64,000 nt of DNA from CAVYXZ01 sp963772595 (GCA_963772595.1 CAVYXZ010000014.1:558001-622000), one strand, 5' to 3'. Positions 1 through 9,684 are shown, counted from the stretch's first letter. The notes: a model not told the origin generated them from the sequence alone. Numbers and translations are program-made.

Positions 1-1877
1 GTGCCATTACACTGCTGGGGCTGGGGCTGAACGCCGCCGTGATTATCGGCATGGCCTTCTATTATTTCTACAAGCAGCCCCTGCCGGAAGCGGCCAACCG
101 CGCCCTGTTCTGGGTGGTCAACACCAGCCTGCTGAGCATCGGCATCCTGCTGTTCATCAGCGATACGGACGTCTTCGTAGTCGCCGGGGTCCTGCTCGTG
201 ACCGGCGCGATGATCGGCCTGACCTACGCGCACATCTCGCACCGCGTGCTCGATATTCGCAGCGGACTGATTACGACGCTGCGCCTGGGGCTGCTGCTGG
301 CACTGACGGCGGTCGTCTTCTTCCTCGGCTTGCTGGTGGCGGACAGTCTGCCGCCGGAGGGCCAGCGTGCCGTGACGCTCTCGGTGCTGGCCGTCATGAT
401 CGCCCTGCTGTACGTCATCGTCCGCCAGTTGATCGTCGTCTTGATCCTGCCCTTTTTCGCCAACGTCACCAGCCCGGCGCGGGCCGCCCGGCTCTACAGC
501 CTCCAGGTCTCCAGAGCCGTCAGCCTCAGCGAATTGATCGACATTTCGACTACCACACTCAGCCAGGTGATGAAGGTGCGGCGTGGTGGGATGATCCTGG
601 TCAACGACACCGAACGCGACCCGCAGCGCGTCGAGATCATCGCCATGCAGGAGGTCGATGAGGATCACGTCGATGAGATCAAAGGCTTCATCAACAAGGA
701 TGGCCCGATCTACGAGCGCCTGGCCGTGCGCAAAACACCGCTCCTCCAGTTCGATATCGACTATGACCCGCGCTTCAGCGGCATGGACCCCAGCGAACGC
801 GAATTCTTTGAGACATCACGGATGAGCGCCTATGCGCCCATCCTGGTCGAAGACATCCTCATCGGCATTCTGACCGCCGGTTCCAAGCTGAACGACGCGC
901 CCTTCACCGCGCTCGACCTGGAACTGCTGGCGACCATGGCCGACCAGACCGGTGTGGCACTGCGCAATTCGCGGGCGATGGCCGATCTGAAGCATCTTAA
1001 TCAGACCATGATGGCGCTCAATGAGGACCTCGAAGAGGCCAACAGCCAGTTCGAGAAGCTGGATTCAGTCAAGACGGATTTCATTACCATCGCCAGCCAC
1101 GAACTGCGCACGCCCCTGGCTCAAATTCGCGGTTACACCGACATTCTGGACGCCCTCAACGAGCAGGGAATGCTCGACCAGGAGCAGATCGGCGTGATGG
1201 TCGGCAACGTGCGTAAAGCCACCGAGCGCACCGAGGAACTCATCGCGGCCATGCTCGACATGAGCCAGTTGGACGTGAACGCGATGGACCTGCGCTTCGC
1301 TCAGGCAGCGCCAGAGAGCATTCTGCGTATGGCGATTGAGCCGCTGACGGAACACGTCAAGCAGCGCAAGCTGACCCTCTCCGCACGTGGGCTGCGCGGG
1401 CTGCCGGCCATTCACTGCGATATGCAGCGGTTGGTGCAGGCTTTTCGCAACCTGCTGACGAACGCCATCAAGTTCACGCCTGATGGGGGCCGCATCGACA
1501 TCACCGCCAAGCTGCAAAGCGCTACCAACGGCACCAAAGAGCATATTCTGATTACAATTGCCGATACCGGCGTGGGCATTGACAAAGAGAATCTGGAACT
1601 GATCTTCGAGAAATTCTACCGCGCCTCCGACCCTTCACTGCATTCCACCGGGGCCTATAAATTCATGGGCGCGGGGCCTGGCCTGGGCCTGACCATCGCC
1701 AAAGGGGTCATCGAGAGTCATGGCGGCAAGGTCTGGGCCGAAAGCAGCGGCCACAATATGGAGACCTTCCCCGGTACCGTGTTCTACGTGATGCTGCCGC
1801 TCACGCCCCCGGATGAAGCCCGGCGTGTCTTGATTGAGGATTCGACCAGCGAAACGCTGCGCCAGCCGAGCAGCTAA
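1..1877 (+). CDS. GAF-domain membrane sensor histidine kinase (5' truncated)
   Basis: The frame is already open at base 3, so the gene starts left of the window; the GTG at 39 is only the first internal start. The N-terminal part has about five hydrophobic segments (roughly residues 1-150 counted from base 39), then a GAF-like sensory region (about 160-310), a short coiled coil, and a HisKA domain with SHELRTP (phospho-acceptor His354). The HATPase domain shows the N box (NLLTNAIKF), G1 (DTGVGID) and G2 (GPGLGLTI). It should autophosphorylate at the membrane and pass phosphate to a separate response regulator, since no receiver domain is present. The signal is unknown. No partner regulator is adjacent; the next gene, rplS, is convergent. 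Confidence 0.9.
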   Translation, partial: AITLLGLGLNAAVIIGMAFYYFYKQPLPEAANRALFWVVNTSLLSIGILLFISDTDVFVVAGVLLVTGAMIGLTYAHISHRVLDIRSGLITTLRLGLLLALTAVVFFLGLLVADSLPPEGQRAVTLSVLAVMIALLYVIVRQLIVVLILPFFANVTSPARAARLYSLQVSRAVSLSELIDISTTTLSQVMKVRRGGMILVNDTERDPQRVEIIAMQEVDEDHVDEIKGFINKDGPIYERLAVRKTPLLQFDIDYDPRFSGMDPSEREFFETSRMSAYAPILVEDILIGILTAGSKLNDAPFTALDLELLATMADQTGVALRNSRAMADLKHLNQTMMALNEDLEEANSQFEKLDSVKTDFITIASHELRTPLAQIRGYTDILDALNEQGMLDQEQIGVMVGNVRKATERTEELIAAMLDMSQLDVNAMDLRFAQAAPESILRMAIEPLTEHVKQRKLTLSARGLRGLPAIHCDMQRLVQAFRNLLTNAIKFTPDGGRIDITAKLQSATNGTKEHILITIADTGVGIDKENLELIFEKFYRASDPSLHSTGAYKFMGAGPGLGLTIAKGVIESHGGKVWAESSGHNMETFPGTVFYVMLPLTPPDEARRVLIEDSTSETLRQPSS

Positions 1878-1912
1878 AACAAAACGCGAGTGCTGTGAAC
1901 AACACTCGCGCC
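1877..1912 (-). terminator. Rho-independent terminator of rplS (possibly bidirectional)
   Basis: A perfect 8-bp stem (CGCGAGTG at 1885-1892 with CACTCGCG at 1903-1910) is followed, reading the minus strand, by a T-rich tract (1877-1884). It lies between the convergent kinase and rplS and best serves rplS; the plus-strand side lacks a good U tract. Confidence 0.75.
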
Positions 1913-1959
1913 GTGAGTTTTCATTGCTGTAGAAATATGTGCCCGGCCTGACCGGGTGC

Positions 1960-2307
1960 TTAGCGGCGCTCTTTGAGGCGAGCCGCTTTACCGCGACGGT
2001 CGCGCAGGAAGTAAAGCTGCGCGCGGCGCACTTTGGCCCGGCGGACAATCTCGATTTTTTCCACTCGCGGGCTTTTGAGCAGGAAGGTCCGCTCAACGCC
2101 AACGCCGTGACTGGCGATACGGCGGACGGTGAAGTTGGCCTCGTTACCCCCACGCCGCAGCCGGATCACGACACCCTGGAAGACCTGAATACGCTCCCGG
2201 TCGCCTTCGACAATGCGCACATGGACTTTGACGGTATCGCCAGAGGCCAGATCAGGATGGCCCCGGTCGGGCGTTTGCTCGATAAGGGTATCGACTAAGT
2301 TGCTCAT
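1960..2307 (-). CDS. rplS: 50S ribosomal protein L19
   Basis: The 115-residue product matches bacterial L19: the N-terminal segment with DLASGDTVKVHVRI, the central FQGVVIRLRRGG, VGVERTFLL, and the basic tail with RRAKVRRAQLYFLRDRRGKAARLKER. L19 sits at the 30S-50S interface of the ribosome. The start at 2307 (MSNLVDTL) is chosen because AAGGGG lies upstream at good spacing and because L19 proteins begin here. The open frame extends upstream to 2781, but that part belongs to another damaged gene. L19 usually follows trmD and rimM; neither is here, so the gene stands alone with a terminator. Confidence 0.97.
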   Translation of the reverse strand: MSNLVDTLIEQTPDRGHPDLASGDTVKVHVRIVEGDRERIQVFQGVVIRLRRGGNEANFTVRRIASHGVGVERTFLLKSPRVEKIEIVRRAKVRRAQLYFLRDRRGKAARLKERR

Positions 2308-2369
2308 GAGAAATCCCCTTAAGCTCAAAAAAATACGCCCGTAGGCGCACCGGACAGTTATAGGGGGCA

Positions 2370-2781
2370 TTATACCTGTGCCACTGCGCAGCGACAAGGG
2401 TTTAGATGAGCGGGCCACTGCATGCAGCGGTCGTTTTTCTCGTCCAGATTTGCCAGCGTATCGAGCATACGGCGCAGCCTGTCTTGCCGCTGTGTCTGGA
2501 CGACCTGCAGCATGGTGCGCCCGCTTCGCCTCGACAAACGCAGCATCAGTGGCCCACCCAGGGGAATATGCGCTGCTGGACATCCTCGAAACGGACACTG
2601 GCCCGGTACAGATCGGACAGCAGGGATAAGGGTTTCGCAGCAGCGACCATGACGTCCCGACATTGGTATACAGCAAATCGTCAATGAGGGTCGCAATCAA
2701 CTGGTTGTAGGCCTGGTCGATCTGTGCCTGGGCGACGACCCCTACCTGAATCAGATACCCTGCCAGCGCGGTATCAGTCAT
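2370..2781 (-). pseudogene. Small hypothetical protein, frameshifted
   Basis: Three consecutive protein-like segments lie in three different minus-strand frames. The N-terminus begins MTDTALAGYLIQVG and continues to about 2660, the middle has KPLSLLSDLYRASVRFEDV (about 2545-2655), and the C-terminus has LRRMLDTLANLDEKND ending at 2370. Joined, they give about 135 residues. The first 30 residues faintly recall the N-terminal helical domain of GspE/MshE-type ATPases (leucine- and glycine-rich, then IDQAYNQL), but this is only an impression and no function is claimed. At least two single-base indels are needed, in line with the neighbouring NUDIX and LysM genes. Confidence 0.5.
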
Positions 2782-2802
2782 GCTTCAAGCGCTTTATCTC
2801 AG

Positions 2803-3060
2803 GATCGCTCGTCAACCGTATTGTCGAGATAAGCTGCTGCTGCATTCCTGTAAGACGGACAGCAGATCAGCGGCATAACCCTGCGATCCAGGCAGAAACA
2901 TATAGACCATCGTTCAGGACAAAACGAGCAGACCGGGCGGCGACATCCAGTTTTCCCCTGGGCACGGATAAACAACAGACCAGTATAGCGTTTTAAGGCG
3001 CGAAAGAAGATTGAATACCTGAGCAATCGCAAAGTTGACGTAGATTCGCCCTCAGATATG
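2803..3060 (-). pseudogene. Possible small broken ORF between NUDIX and the 2.4-2.8 kb gene
   Basis: Minus-strand segments in different frames read as plausible protein: RALKRYTGLLFIRAQGK, then LDVAARSARFVLNDGLY, then FLPGSQGYAADLLSVLQE with a stop near 2806. Together they suggest a gene of about 60-80 codons with two or more indels. I do not recognise a family and cannot fix the start. It could also be non-coding spacer; the case rests only on composition and on the clear indels in both neighbours. Confidence 0.25.
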
Positions 3061-3087
3061 TGCCAGGAGCCATTTGAGCGGCAACCC

Positions 3088-3617
3088 TCAGGCCAGGCTA
3101 TCCAGCAGGCGCGCGGCCCGCAGCAGGCCGATGATCGACTTGCCATCCACGATCTCGACGGTCTTCGATCATGCGCAGCGCATCGGCAAAGGGCAGCCGC
3201 AGCGTCTCGATAAACTCGTCTTCGTCCTGTTCCAGCGGGGCCGCGTTGAGATCGCGCCCCAGAAACACGTGGATGAACTCGGTAGTATACCCGGGCGCGG
3301 TGTAGAAGGCTCCTAACGATTGAGGTCGCCGGGTTCGTAGCCGATCTCCTCGCGCAGTTCGCGCACCGCATTTTCTTCGGGCGTTTCGCCTGCTTCACCA
3401 GTCCCGCCGGTATTTCGTAGAGTTCCTGATCCGCACCGATGCGATACTGGCGTACCAGGATCACCTGCTGGGCATCGTCAAGCGCGACGATAGCGACGGC
3501 TTCGGCATGTTCGACCACTTCGCGCAGCGCCAGATTGCCATTGGGCAGGCGCACTTCGCGGATGACAAGCCTGACGACTTTGCCCTCAAAGATTTTCCGC
3601 GTTCGGGTAATGATCAT
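3088..3617 (-). CDS. NUDIX hydrolase, ADP-ribose pyrophosphatase type (frameshifted)
   Basis: The N-terminal part (residues 1-75) is typical of ADP-ribose pyrophosphatases: MIITRTRKIFEGKVVRL, VILVRQYR, LYEIPAG. A single missing base near 3395 breaks the frame just before the NUDIX box. The alternative frame then gives EAGETPEENAVRELREEIGY, which restores the canonical G-x5-E-x7-REuxEExGu signature. Two further shifts (near 3315 and 3170) lead through PGYTTEFIHVFLGRDL to a C-terminus ending LLDSLA at 3088. The repaired product has about 175 residues, normal for the family, which cleaves ADP-ribose to AMP and ribose 5-phosphate. It lies 9 bases downstream of the LysM gene and is probably co-transcribed with it. 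Confidence 0.8.
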
Positions 3618-3626
3618 CGCCCGGTG

Positions 3627-4470
3627 CTAGGGAATGACCAGCTGCTGGTCAATATAAATGAGGTTGATGTTGGAGATGCCATTCGCGGCAGCAATCGCAG
3701 AGACCGATACGCCATATTGCAGCGAAATCTGGAACAGGGTCTCGCCTTGCTGAACGACATGAATCTGTCCGCCGCCACCGCTATTAGGAAGTCCGCCGCC
3801 ACCCTGGTCACCGCTGCCGGGCGGGGACTGGCTGACGCCTAAGGTCCCGCAGCCGGGGATCACCAACTGGTCGCCAACATGAATGACCTGAATATTGGCG
3901 ATACCGCTCGCGTTGGCGATCTGATACACCGTCACGCCGTAAAGCAGCGAAATGCGCCAGAGATTCCGGTCGGATGCGCGCACGACATGGATACAATCCG
4001 CGCCCGAAACGATTGGCTGCTGGTTCACCGGCGATTGCAGTACCGGAGTCGCTGTTTCCGGAGGCGGCAGGGTGACGATCACTTCGGTTGGGAAGGCCAG
4101 CGCGGTCGCCGTTGCTGCCTGATACGTCGCCCGTTCGATCAGAGCCGTCGCCGTCATATCGCCGGATTCAAGCTGAAGCGCGAAGCTGTCGGCGGCGGGT
4201 TCGGTCGCCACTGGCTGCTGCTGAAGCACCGACCCGGCGGTTTCCGGCGTCGAAGGAATCTAAGACTTCTTCAGTGGCCTCTGCTGAACCCGGGGTGGGT
4301 GTTTCACTGGGTGGTGGCGGCAGGGTCGGCGTCCGGGTGAAGGTCGCAATACCCTGAGCGACGCTGGTGGCGGGTAAGGTATTGCCCGCTGCCTGGAAGC
4401 AGCCAGAAACCAGCGTAATCGCCAGCAGACAGCCGCCTAATAGTAGCCCACGCAGTCGCATCCCGTGCAT
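3627..4470 (-). CDS. LysM-domain lipoprotein (one frameshift)
   Basis: The N-terminus is a lipoprotein signal peptide (MHGMRLRG, hydrophobic stretch, lipobox LVSGC with Cys24), then a Thr/Pro-rich linker. One base too many or too few near 4258 breaks the frame; the next frame continues STPETAGSVLQQQ and runs to the stop at 3627. The rest holds two LysM domains (about IHVVRASDRN to QLVIPG, and IHVVQQGETL to QQLVIP) separated by a Gly-rich spacer. LysM domains bind N-acetylglucosamine polymers such as peptidoglycan, so this is likely a cell-envelope anchored protein. The start at 4470 has AGGAGG four bases upstream. It heads a likely pair with the NUDIX gene. Confidence 0.85.
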
Positions 4471-4555
4471 TGTGCCTCCTCGGCAGCAGGCGGTAAATCA
4501 CTTAAATCATTAATGTCAGTCTACCATCATGCGATTTAGCGGGCAAGCAGCAGTC

Positions 4556-5680
4556 TCAGGCCGTATCCCGCCGCCGGGGCAGCATCACCGTCACCGTCGT
4601 ATACTCGTCCGGCACGCTTTCAATCGAGAGACGGCCCCCGTGAAGTTCGGCCACGCGCCGGGAAATGGTCAGGCCCAAACCGGACCCCTGCTGCTCATAA
4701 AATTTGCGGTTGAACTGCATATACGCGCCCACATCACTGACCTGTTCCGGCGACATGCCGCGCCCTTGATCGGTGATCGTCAGCAGGAAACGGTCGGGCG
4801 CTTCTATCAGGCGAACCTCGACCGGCGTGCCTTCTGGTGAGAATTTGAAGGCGTTATCGACCAGTTCCTCGACCATCTTCTTCAGGTAATCTTCCAGCAT
4901 CGGCAGGTATTCCAGCGCCGCGATTTCCAGTACCAGATCGGACTCGCGGTCGTGCTCCTGCGCCTTCTGGATCGCCTGATTTTCGATCACAATCATCGGC
5001 TCTGGCGTAGTGTTGGCACGCAGCATCTTATCGAAATCCGGCTCGTTGGCCGCGATCTCAATCTGCGCATAGACCAGATAATTCTCAACCAGATGGTAGA
5101 GACGTACGGCAGCCTTGTTGATATGCTCTGACATCTCGGCGATGCGCGGGCGCTCCATCTCGGCGTAATCGGTAATCAGAATGTCGGAAAAGCCCAGAAT
5201 CACGGTGAGCGGCGTGCGCAGTTCGTGCGGCATGGAGAGAATAATGTTGTTGCGCAGCTCCACATTGCGCCGCTCGGCCTCTGCCAGCACCTTTTCGTGC
5301 TTTTCAATGCGCGTCTCGATAGTCCGCAGCAGTTCCTGGATGGCAAAGGGCTTGGTGAGGTAATCGTCTGCGCCCTGCTCCATGCCCTGGCGGCGGTCCA
5401 TCTTATCGGTGCGGGCAGTCAGGAAGATAAAGGGAATCGTGGCTGTCTTGGTCTCCCGGCGCAGTTCGGCCAGCACATCATAGCCATTGAGTTCCGGCAT
5501 CATGATGTCGCAGATAATCAGGTCCGGCAGGTGCTGCTGAGCCTGCGCAATACCAACCTTGCCGTTCTCCGCGCCGATCACGTCGAAGCCTTCGTAGGTC
5601 AGCATCTCGATAATATCCTTGCGCAGCGAGGCCTCGTCCTCCACCACCAGGATTTTTTTCATCGCCTGTGTCGTAACCAT
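4556..5680 (-). CDS. Response regulator-histidine kinase hybrid (soluble)
   Basis: A single 374-residue protein with a receiver domain first (residues 8-125; acidic pair in VVEDE, phospho-acceptor Asp58 in IICDIMMPE, Lys110 in LTKPF). A coiled-coil linker follows, then a HisKA domain with MPHELRTPL (His152) and a HATPase domain (N box LVDNAFKFSPEG, G1 DQGRGMS, G2 GSGLGLTI). No membrane segment is present. The receiver-first order suggests it takes phosphate from another kinase and then controls its own kinase activity. MKKILVVEDE six codons in is an alternative start; GGGAG lies 11 bases before the upstream ATG. It may partner the orphan kinase at the left edge, but nothing in the sequence proves this. 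Confidence 0.9.
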   Translation of the reverse strand: MVTTQAMKKILVVEDEASLRKDIIEMLTYEGFDVIGAENGKVGIAQAQQHLPDLIICDIMMPELNGYDVLAELRRETKTATIPFIFLTARTDKMDRRQGMEQGADDYLTKPFAIQELLRTIETRIEKHEKVLAEAERRNVELRNNIILSMPHELRTPLTVILGFSDILITDYAEMERPRIAEMSEHINKAAVRLYHLVENYLVYAQIEIAANEPDFDKMLRANTTPEPMIVIENQAIQKAQEHDRESDLVLEIAALEYLPMLEDYLKKMVEELVDNAFKFSPEGTPVEVRLIEAPDRFLLTITDQGRGMSPEQVSDVGAYMQFNRKFYEQQGSGLGLTISRRVAELHGGRLSIESVPDEYTTVTVMLPRRRDTA

Positions 5681-5800
5681 CTTACCGTTTGCTCCCGGAC
5701 CGCTTCACCGTTCATTGTAGCATGGGTTTGATTCCTGGGCCGAACTGCTACAGATTTTATTGTAATGCGAATTGGGATCAGTTTACATAAAAAAGGGGCA

Positions 5801-6607
5801 TCAGAGCAATCGGGCCGCGACAGCGATGATGATAAGGATACCGATCAGGATACGGTAATAGCCAAAAACAACGAAGCTGTTGTTGGAGACGTAGCGCAGC
5901 AGCCAGCCGATGGAGAACCAGGCGACAATGCCGCTAATCAGCGCCCCCAGCAGCAGCATGAGAATCTGATCACTGTTGATCGTGCTTAGCGCATCGACAA
6001 ATTCCAGAACAGTCGCCGCCCCCAGGATGGGCATGGCAAGGAAGAAAGAGAACTGCGTTGCGGTGCGGCGGTCCAGCCCAACGAAGAGGCCGCCGATGAT
6101 CGACGCGCCCGACCGCGAGACCCCTGGCACCAGCGCGAATAGCTGTGCGATGCCAATGCGCAGCGCCTGCCACAGACCAATCGACTCGATTTGTGTCGTA
6201 GAGCGTTCCGCAGGGGGATTGCGTTCAACCAGAATAAACACCACGCCGCCGATGATGAGTGCTAACGCGACCACGAGCGGCTGGAACAAGACCTCTTTGA
6301 TCCGATGGCGAAAGAGGAAGCCGACAGCGCCTGCCGGAATGGTAGCCACGACCACAGCCAGCCAGAAGCGCTGGATCGTCCGGTCAGTCGGCAGTTTGCG
6401 CGCCTGCTGCCAGAGGTCCTTGCGGTAATAGAACAGCACTGCGACCACCGCGCCCAGTTGGATGAAAATGTCGAACGAGTCCTTCAGACTGGGATCGAAA
6501 TGGAGCAGTTCGGACGCGATGATGAGGTGGCCGGTTGAAGAGATGGGGAGAAATTCGGTAACGCCTTCGACGATACCCAGGATGACAACCTTCAACCATT
6601 CGATCAA
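5801..6607 (-). CDS. uppP: Undecaprenyl-diphosphatase (UppP/BacA)
   Basis: The 268-residue polytopic protein carries both UppP signatures: EGVTEFLPISSTGHL near the N-terminus (catalytic Glu and Ser/His region) and PGVSRSGASI (the PGxSRS motif) in the middle, with about eight hydrophobic segments. It removes a phosphate from undecaprenyl diphosphate and so recycles the lipid carrier for peptidoglycan and other wall polymers; it also confers bacitracin tolerance in other bacteria. Length is normal. It is monocistronic, on the opposite strand from the following MFS gene. Confidence 0.96.
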   Translation of the reverse strand: MIEWLKVVILGIVEGVTEFLPISSTGHLIIASELLHFDPSLKDSFDIFIQLGAVVAVLFYYRKDLWQQARKLPTDRTIQRFWLAVVVATIPAGAVGFLFRHRIKEVLFQPLVVALALIIGGVVFILVERNPPAERSTTQIESIGLWQALRIGIAQLFALVPGVSRSGASIIGGLFVGLDRRTATQFSFFLAMPILGAATVLEFVDALSTINSDQILMLLLGALISGIVAWFSIGWLLRYVSNNSFVVFGYYRILIGILIIIAVAARLL

Positions 6608-6687
6608 GTGGGGTTACTCCTCAGAGCTTGGGCCAGCAGTGCATCCAGGGTGTTTCTGTTTGTGGCCTGTCACATCATAGCGGCGGC

Positions 6688-6718
6688 TTGGAATGGTGTC
6701 AAGAAGCTGTGCTAGAAT
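6688..6718 (+). promoter_or_regulatory. Candidate promoter of the MFS gene
   Basis: TAGAAT at 6713-6718 with TTGGAA 19 bases upstream (6688-6693), about 33 bases before the GTG start of the MFS gene. Weak -35 and long spacer, so only a candidate. Confidence 0.4.
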
Positions 6719-6750
6719 GACGGGACGTCTGACAAATACAAGGACACTGC

Positions 6751-8037
6751 GTGGCTGAGTACATTCGTCTAATCCGTTACAACCGCAATTTCGCGCTGCT
6801 CTGGTCGGCAGAGGTCATCAGCCTGTTGGGCGACTGGTTCGACACCATTGTCCTGTCGGTCATCGTCGCTCGCTTCGCCCGCAGCGCGGGGATTGACGAG
6901 GGGATGGCCGTCAGCCTGTTTCTGCTGGCGCGGTTGGTCCCGCCTCTCTTCGTCAGCCCGATGGCTGGCGTGCTGGCCGACCGCTTCAACCGCAAGCGTC
7001 TGCTCATCATCAGCGATCTGGCGCGGGCCGGCGTGGTGCTGCTGCTGGTCTTCGCCGTCAGTGACCCGCAGTGGCTCTGGTTGATCTACCTGCTGACGGT
7101 GCTCCAGTTTTCCATGACTGCCATCTTCGAACCGGGCCGCAGCGCCATCCTGCCCAATCTGGTCCGGTCCGCCGACCTGGTCACGGCCAATACCCTGAGC
7201 AGCGCAACCTGGTCCGCCATGCTGGCGATTGGCGCGATTGCCGGGGGCGTAGTCGCGGCAACGGCGGGCACGACGCTCACCCTGGTGACGGACGCCTGCA
7301 CCTTTGTCATTTCAGCCGCGCTCATCTCGCAAATCCGGCCTGGTCAGATCAAACATCCCGCCGCCGAGGACGACAGCCAGGAAACACTGGATACCGGCTT
7401 TATCGACGGCCTGCGCTATCTGCGGCGCAACCCACCACGCATCGCCACACTGCTGATTAAGATGACGCAGAGCCTGGGCAACGTCGATGCGCTGATGGTG
7501 ATCTATGCGACCGAGATTTTCATCATGGGCGAGGACAGCACCACGCCGCTGAGCATCATGTACGCCGCCTTCGGCCTGGGGGCGATGCTCGGCCCGATTC
7601 TCCTCAACTTCTTCAACGACGGCACGCTGCGGCGGATGCACTGGCTGATCCTGGTCAGTTATGTCTGGCTGGTGCTGGGCTGGTTCTTCTTCAGTGGGGC
7701 CACGAGTTTGCTGCTGGTCTCGCTGGCGCTGGTGGTGCGCGCGATGGGCGGCTCCGCTGGCTGGACCTACAGTTCGGTCATCATCCAGAAAAGCGTGCCG
7801 GACCGCTATATGGGCCGTATGTTCTCACTGGACCTGGCCGGATTCCGCCTCGCCAGCGCCATCAGCATCGCCATCACCGGCGTGTTGATCGACGCGATTG
7901 GCCCGGAGAACATCCGTCAGGTGGTGATCCTTTTCGGCCTCGTCAGCGCCGTGCCGCTGGTCCTGTGGGGCCTCAGCATCCCCTGGCAGAATCGCCAACC
8001 GGAACCCGTCCTGGCCGGAGAGCAGCAAGCGGGTTAA
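6751..8037 (+). CDS. MFS transporter, MFS_3/EntS-like exporter
   Basis: A 428-residue protein with about 12 hydrophobic segments. The loop between segments 2 and 3 has GVLADRFNRKRLL, the MFS signature. The N-terminal YNRNFALLWSAEVISLLGDWFDTI pattern is typical of the MFS_3 group that includes the enterobactin exporter EntS and macrolide efflux proteins. It probably exports a small molecule by proton antiport; the substrate cannot be told. The start is a GTG. Both neighbours are on the other strand, so it is a single-gene unit. Confidence 0.88.
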   Translation: MAEYIRLIRYNRNFALLWSAEVISLLGDWFDTIVLSVIVARFARSAGIDEGMAVSLFLLARLVPPLFVSPMAGVLADRFNRKRLLIISDLARAGVVLLLVFAVSDPQWLWLIYLLTVLQFSMTAIFEPGRSAILPNLVRSADLVTANTLSSATWSAMLAIGAIAGGVVAATAGTTLTLVTDACTFVISAALISQIRPGQIKHPAAEDDSQETLDTGFIDGLRYLRRNPPRIATLLIKMTQSLGNVDALMVIYATEIFIMGEDSTTPLSIMYAAFGLGAMLGPILLNFFNDGTLRRMHWLILVSYVWLVLGWFFFSGATSLLLVSLALVVRAMGGSAGWTYSSVIIQKSVPDRYMGRMFSLDLAGFRLASAISIAITGVLIDAIGPENIRQVVILFGLVSAVPLVLWGLSIPWQNRQPEPVLAGEQQAG

Positions 8038-8079
8038 GGCAACTCAACATTTCGCGTTGACAAAAACGCCTGGGATGTC

Positions 8080-8134
8080 GTAGGGGCGAACCGGCGTGTT
8101 CGCCCGACGGGAGCGCACACCGGCGCTCCCCTAC
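8080..8134. repeat. REP-like double-hairpin palindromic repeat
   Basis: Fifty-five bases bounded by GTAGGGG and CCCCTAC contain two perfect 8-bp stems: GGGCGAAC/GTTCGCCC (8084-8105) and GGGAGCGC/GCGCTCCC (8109-8130). It lies between the convergent MFS and gcvPB genes. The right half recurs at 12895-12916. It may act as a bidirectional transcription stop, but there is no U tract. Confidence 0.7.
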
Positions 8135-8169
8135 CACGTCCCATTCTATTCACTATGTTGAGAGCGCTG

Positions 8170-9684
8170 CTACGCCTCGTCCTTGTCGGCAGCTCCGTCC
8201 GACTCCGCTTCTTCCGCCCAATCCGGGATCGGGACGCAGCACAGCACCAACTGCTTGGCCGCGCGCACCTCGTCCAGCCGCGAGACTTCCAGCGTGCTGG
8301 GCGCATTCGTCAGCAGCTCCGGCGAGTTTTTGGCCTCCGCCGCGATCTTCTCCATCGCGTCAATGAAGGCGTCCAGCGTGGCCTTGTCCTCGGTCTCGGT
8401 CGGCTCGATCAAGAGCGCTTCGGGCACGATCAGCGGGAAGTAATTCGTCGGCGGGTGGAAACCGTAATCCATCAGGCGCTTGGAAATATCCAGCGCGTGG
8501 ACGTTCTCAACATCCTCGAAATGGCCTTCGATCACGAACTCGTGGCCGCAGATGCGCGGGTAGGGCGTGGTATAGGTTTTTTGCAGTTTCGCCCGCAGAT
8601 AGTTGGCGTTCAGCACGGCATGGCGCGAGACCTCTTTGATCCCCTGCGCGCCGTGAAAGCGGATGTAGGTGTAGGCGCGGCTGTGCATCCCGAAGTTGCC
8701 ATAGAAGGCTTTCAGCTTGCCGATGGATTTCTCCGGCATCCGCAGGCCATACAGCGGCGCGTCGTTATCTTCCCCGGCCTCCTCGACAATCTCGACCACC
8801 GGGCCGGGCAGGAAGGGGATCAGCTTCTCGCCGACCGCCACTGCCCCACAGCCAGGACCGCCGCCGCCGTGTGGCGTGGAGAAAGTCTTGTGCAGATTGT
8901 AGTGCATCACGTCGAAGCCCAGTTCACCCGGCTTGCAGACGCCCATCAGCGCGTTCATGTTCGCGCCATCCATGTACATCAGGCCGCCGCAGTCATGCAC
9001 CGCCGCGATCACATCCAGAATGTGCCGTTCGAAGAGGCCGAGCGTATTGGGCACGGTAATCATCATGCCCGCCACCGTCTCGTCGCAAGCCGCCCTGAGC
9101 GCTTCCAGGTCCACGTTGCCGTCGTCGTCCGAGGGCAGTTCGACCGCCTGGAATCCGGCCATCGACACCGTCGCCGGATTGGTTCCGTGCGCGCTGTTGG
9201 GGACCAGGATTTTCTTGCGGTCCGTGTCGCCGCGATCCAGGTGATACTTGCGGATCATCAAAATCCCGGCGAACTCACCCTGCGCGCCCGCCGCCGGGAC
9301 CAGACTGGTCTTCTCAAAGCCGCTGATCTCCGCCAGCCAGCCCTGAAGCTTGTACATCAGCGCCAGCGCACCCTGCGCGCCGATCTCGTCGGCCAGCGGA
9401 TGCAGATGCGCGAAGCCGGGCAGCCGCGCCATGTCTTCGTTGAGGCGCGAGTTGTACTTCATCGTGCAGGAGCCGAGCGGGTAGAAGCCCAGGTCAATGC
9501 CGTAATTCTTACGGCTCAGCCGAGTATAGTGACGAATCACCTGAAGCTCGCTTACCTGCGGCAAATCCAGCTCATCGCGCAGCAGGTTCTCCGGCAGCGG
9601 AGTCTCCGGCACATCCAGCGCAGGCATCCGTACCGCACTGCGGCCACTGACGCTCATTTCGTAGATCGTGGGTTCAGTCGTCAT
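8170..9684 (-). CDS. gcvPB: Glycine dehydrogenase (decarboxylating), subunit 2 (P-protein beta)
   Basis: The 504-residue protein matches the PLP-binding half of a two-subunit P-protein: GFYPLGSCTMKYN, then MDGANMNALMG, and the PLP-lysine segment HYNLHKTFSTPHGGGGPG. The P-protein decarboxylates glycine and loads the aminomethyl group onto the lipoate of GcvH. It overlaps gcvPA by 4 bases (ATGA), which implies translational coupling and a 1:1 subunit ratio. The C-terminal tail is acidic and alanine-rich. It is the last gene of the riboswitch-controlled gcvH-gcvPA-gcvPB unit; gcvT, the fourth component, is not in the window. Confidence 0.97.
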   Translation of the reverse strand: MTTEPTIYEMSVSGRSAVRMPALDVPETPLPENLLRDELDLPQVSELQVIRHYTRLSRKNYGIDLGFYPLGSCTMKYNSRLNEDMARLPGFAHLHPLADEIGAQGALALMYKLQGWLAEISGFEKTSLVPAAGAQGEFAGILMIRKYHLDRGDTDRKKILVPNSAHGTNPATVSMAGFQAVELPSDDDGNVDLEALRAACDETVAGMMITVPNTLGLFERHILDVIAAVHDCGGLMYMDGANMNALMGVCKPGELGFDVMHYNLHKTFSTPHGGGGPGCGAVAVGEKLIPFLPGPVVEIVEEAGEDNDAPLYGLRMPEKSIGKLKAFYGNFGMHSRAYTYIRFHGAQGIKEVSRHAVLNANYLRAKLQKTYTTPYPRICGHEFVIEGHFEDVENVHALDISKRLMDYGFHPPTNYFPLIVPEALLIEPTETEDKATLDAFIDAMEKIAAEAKNSPELLTNAPSTLEVSRLDEVRAAKQLVLCCVPIPDWAEEAESDGAADKDEA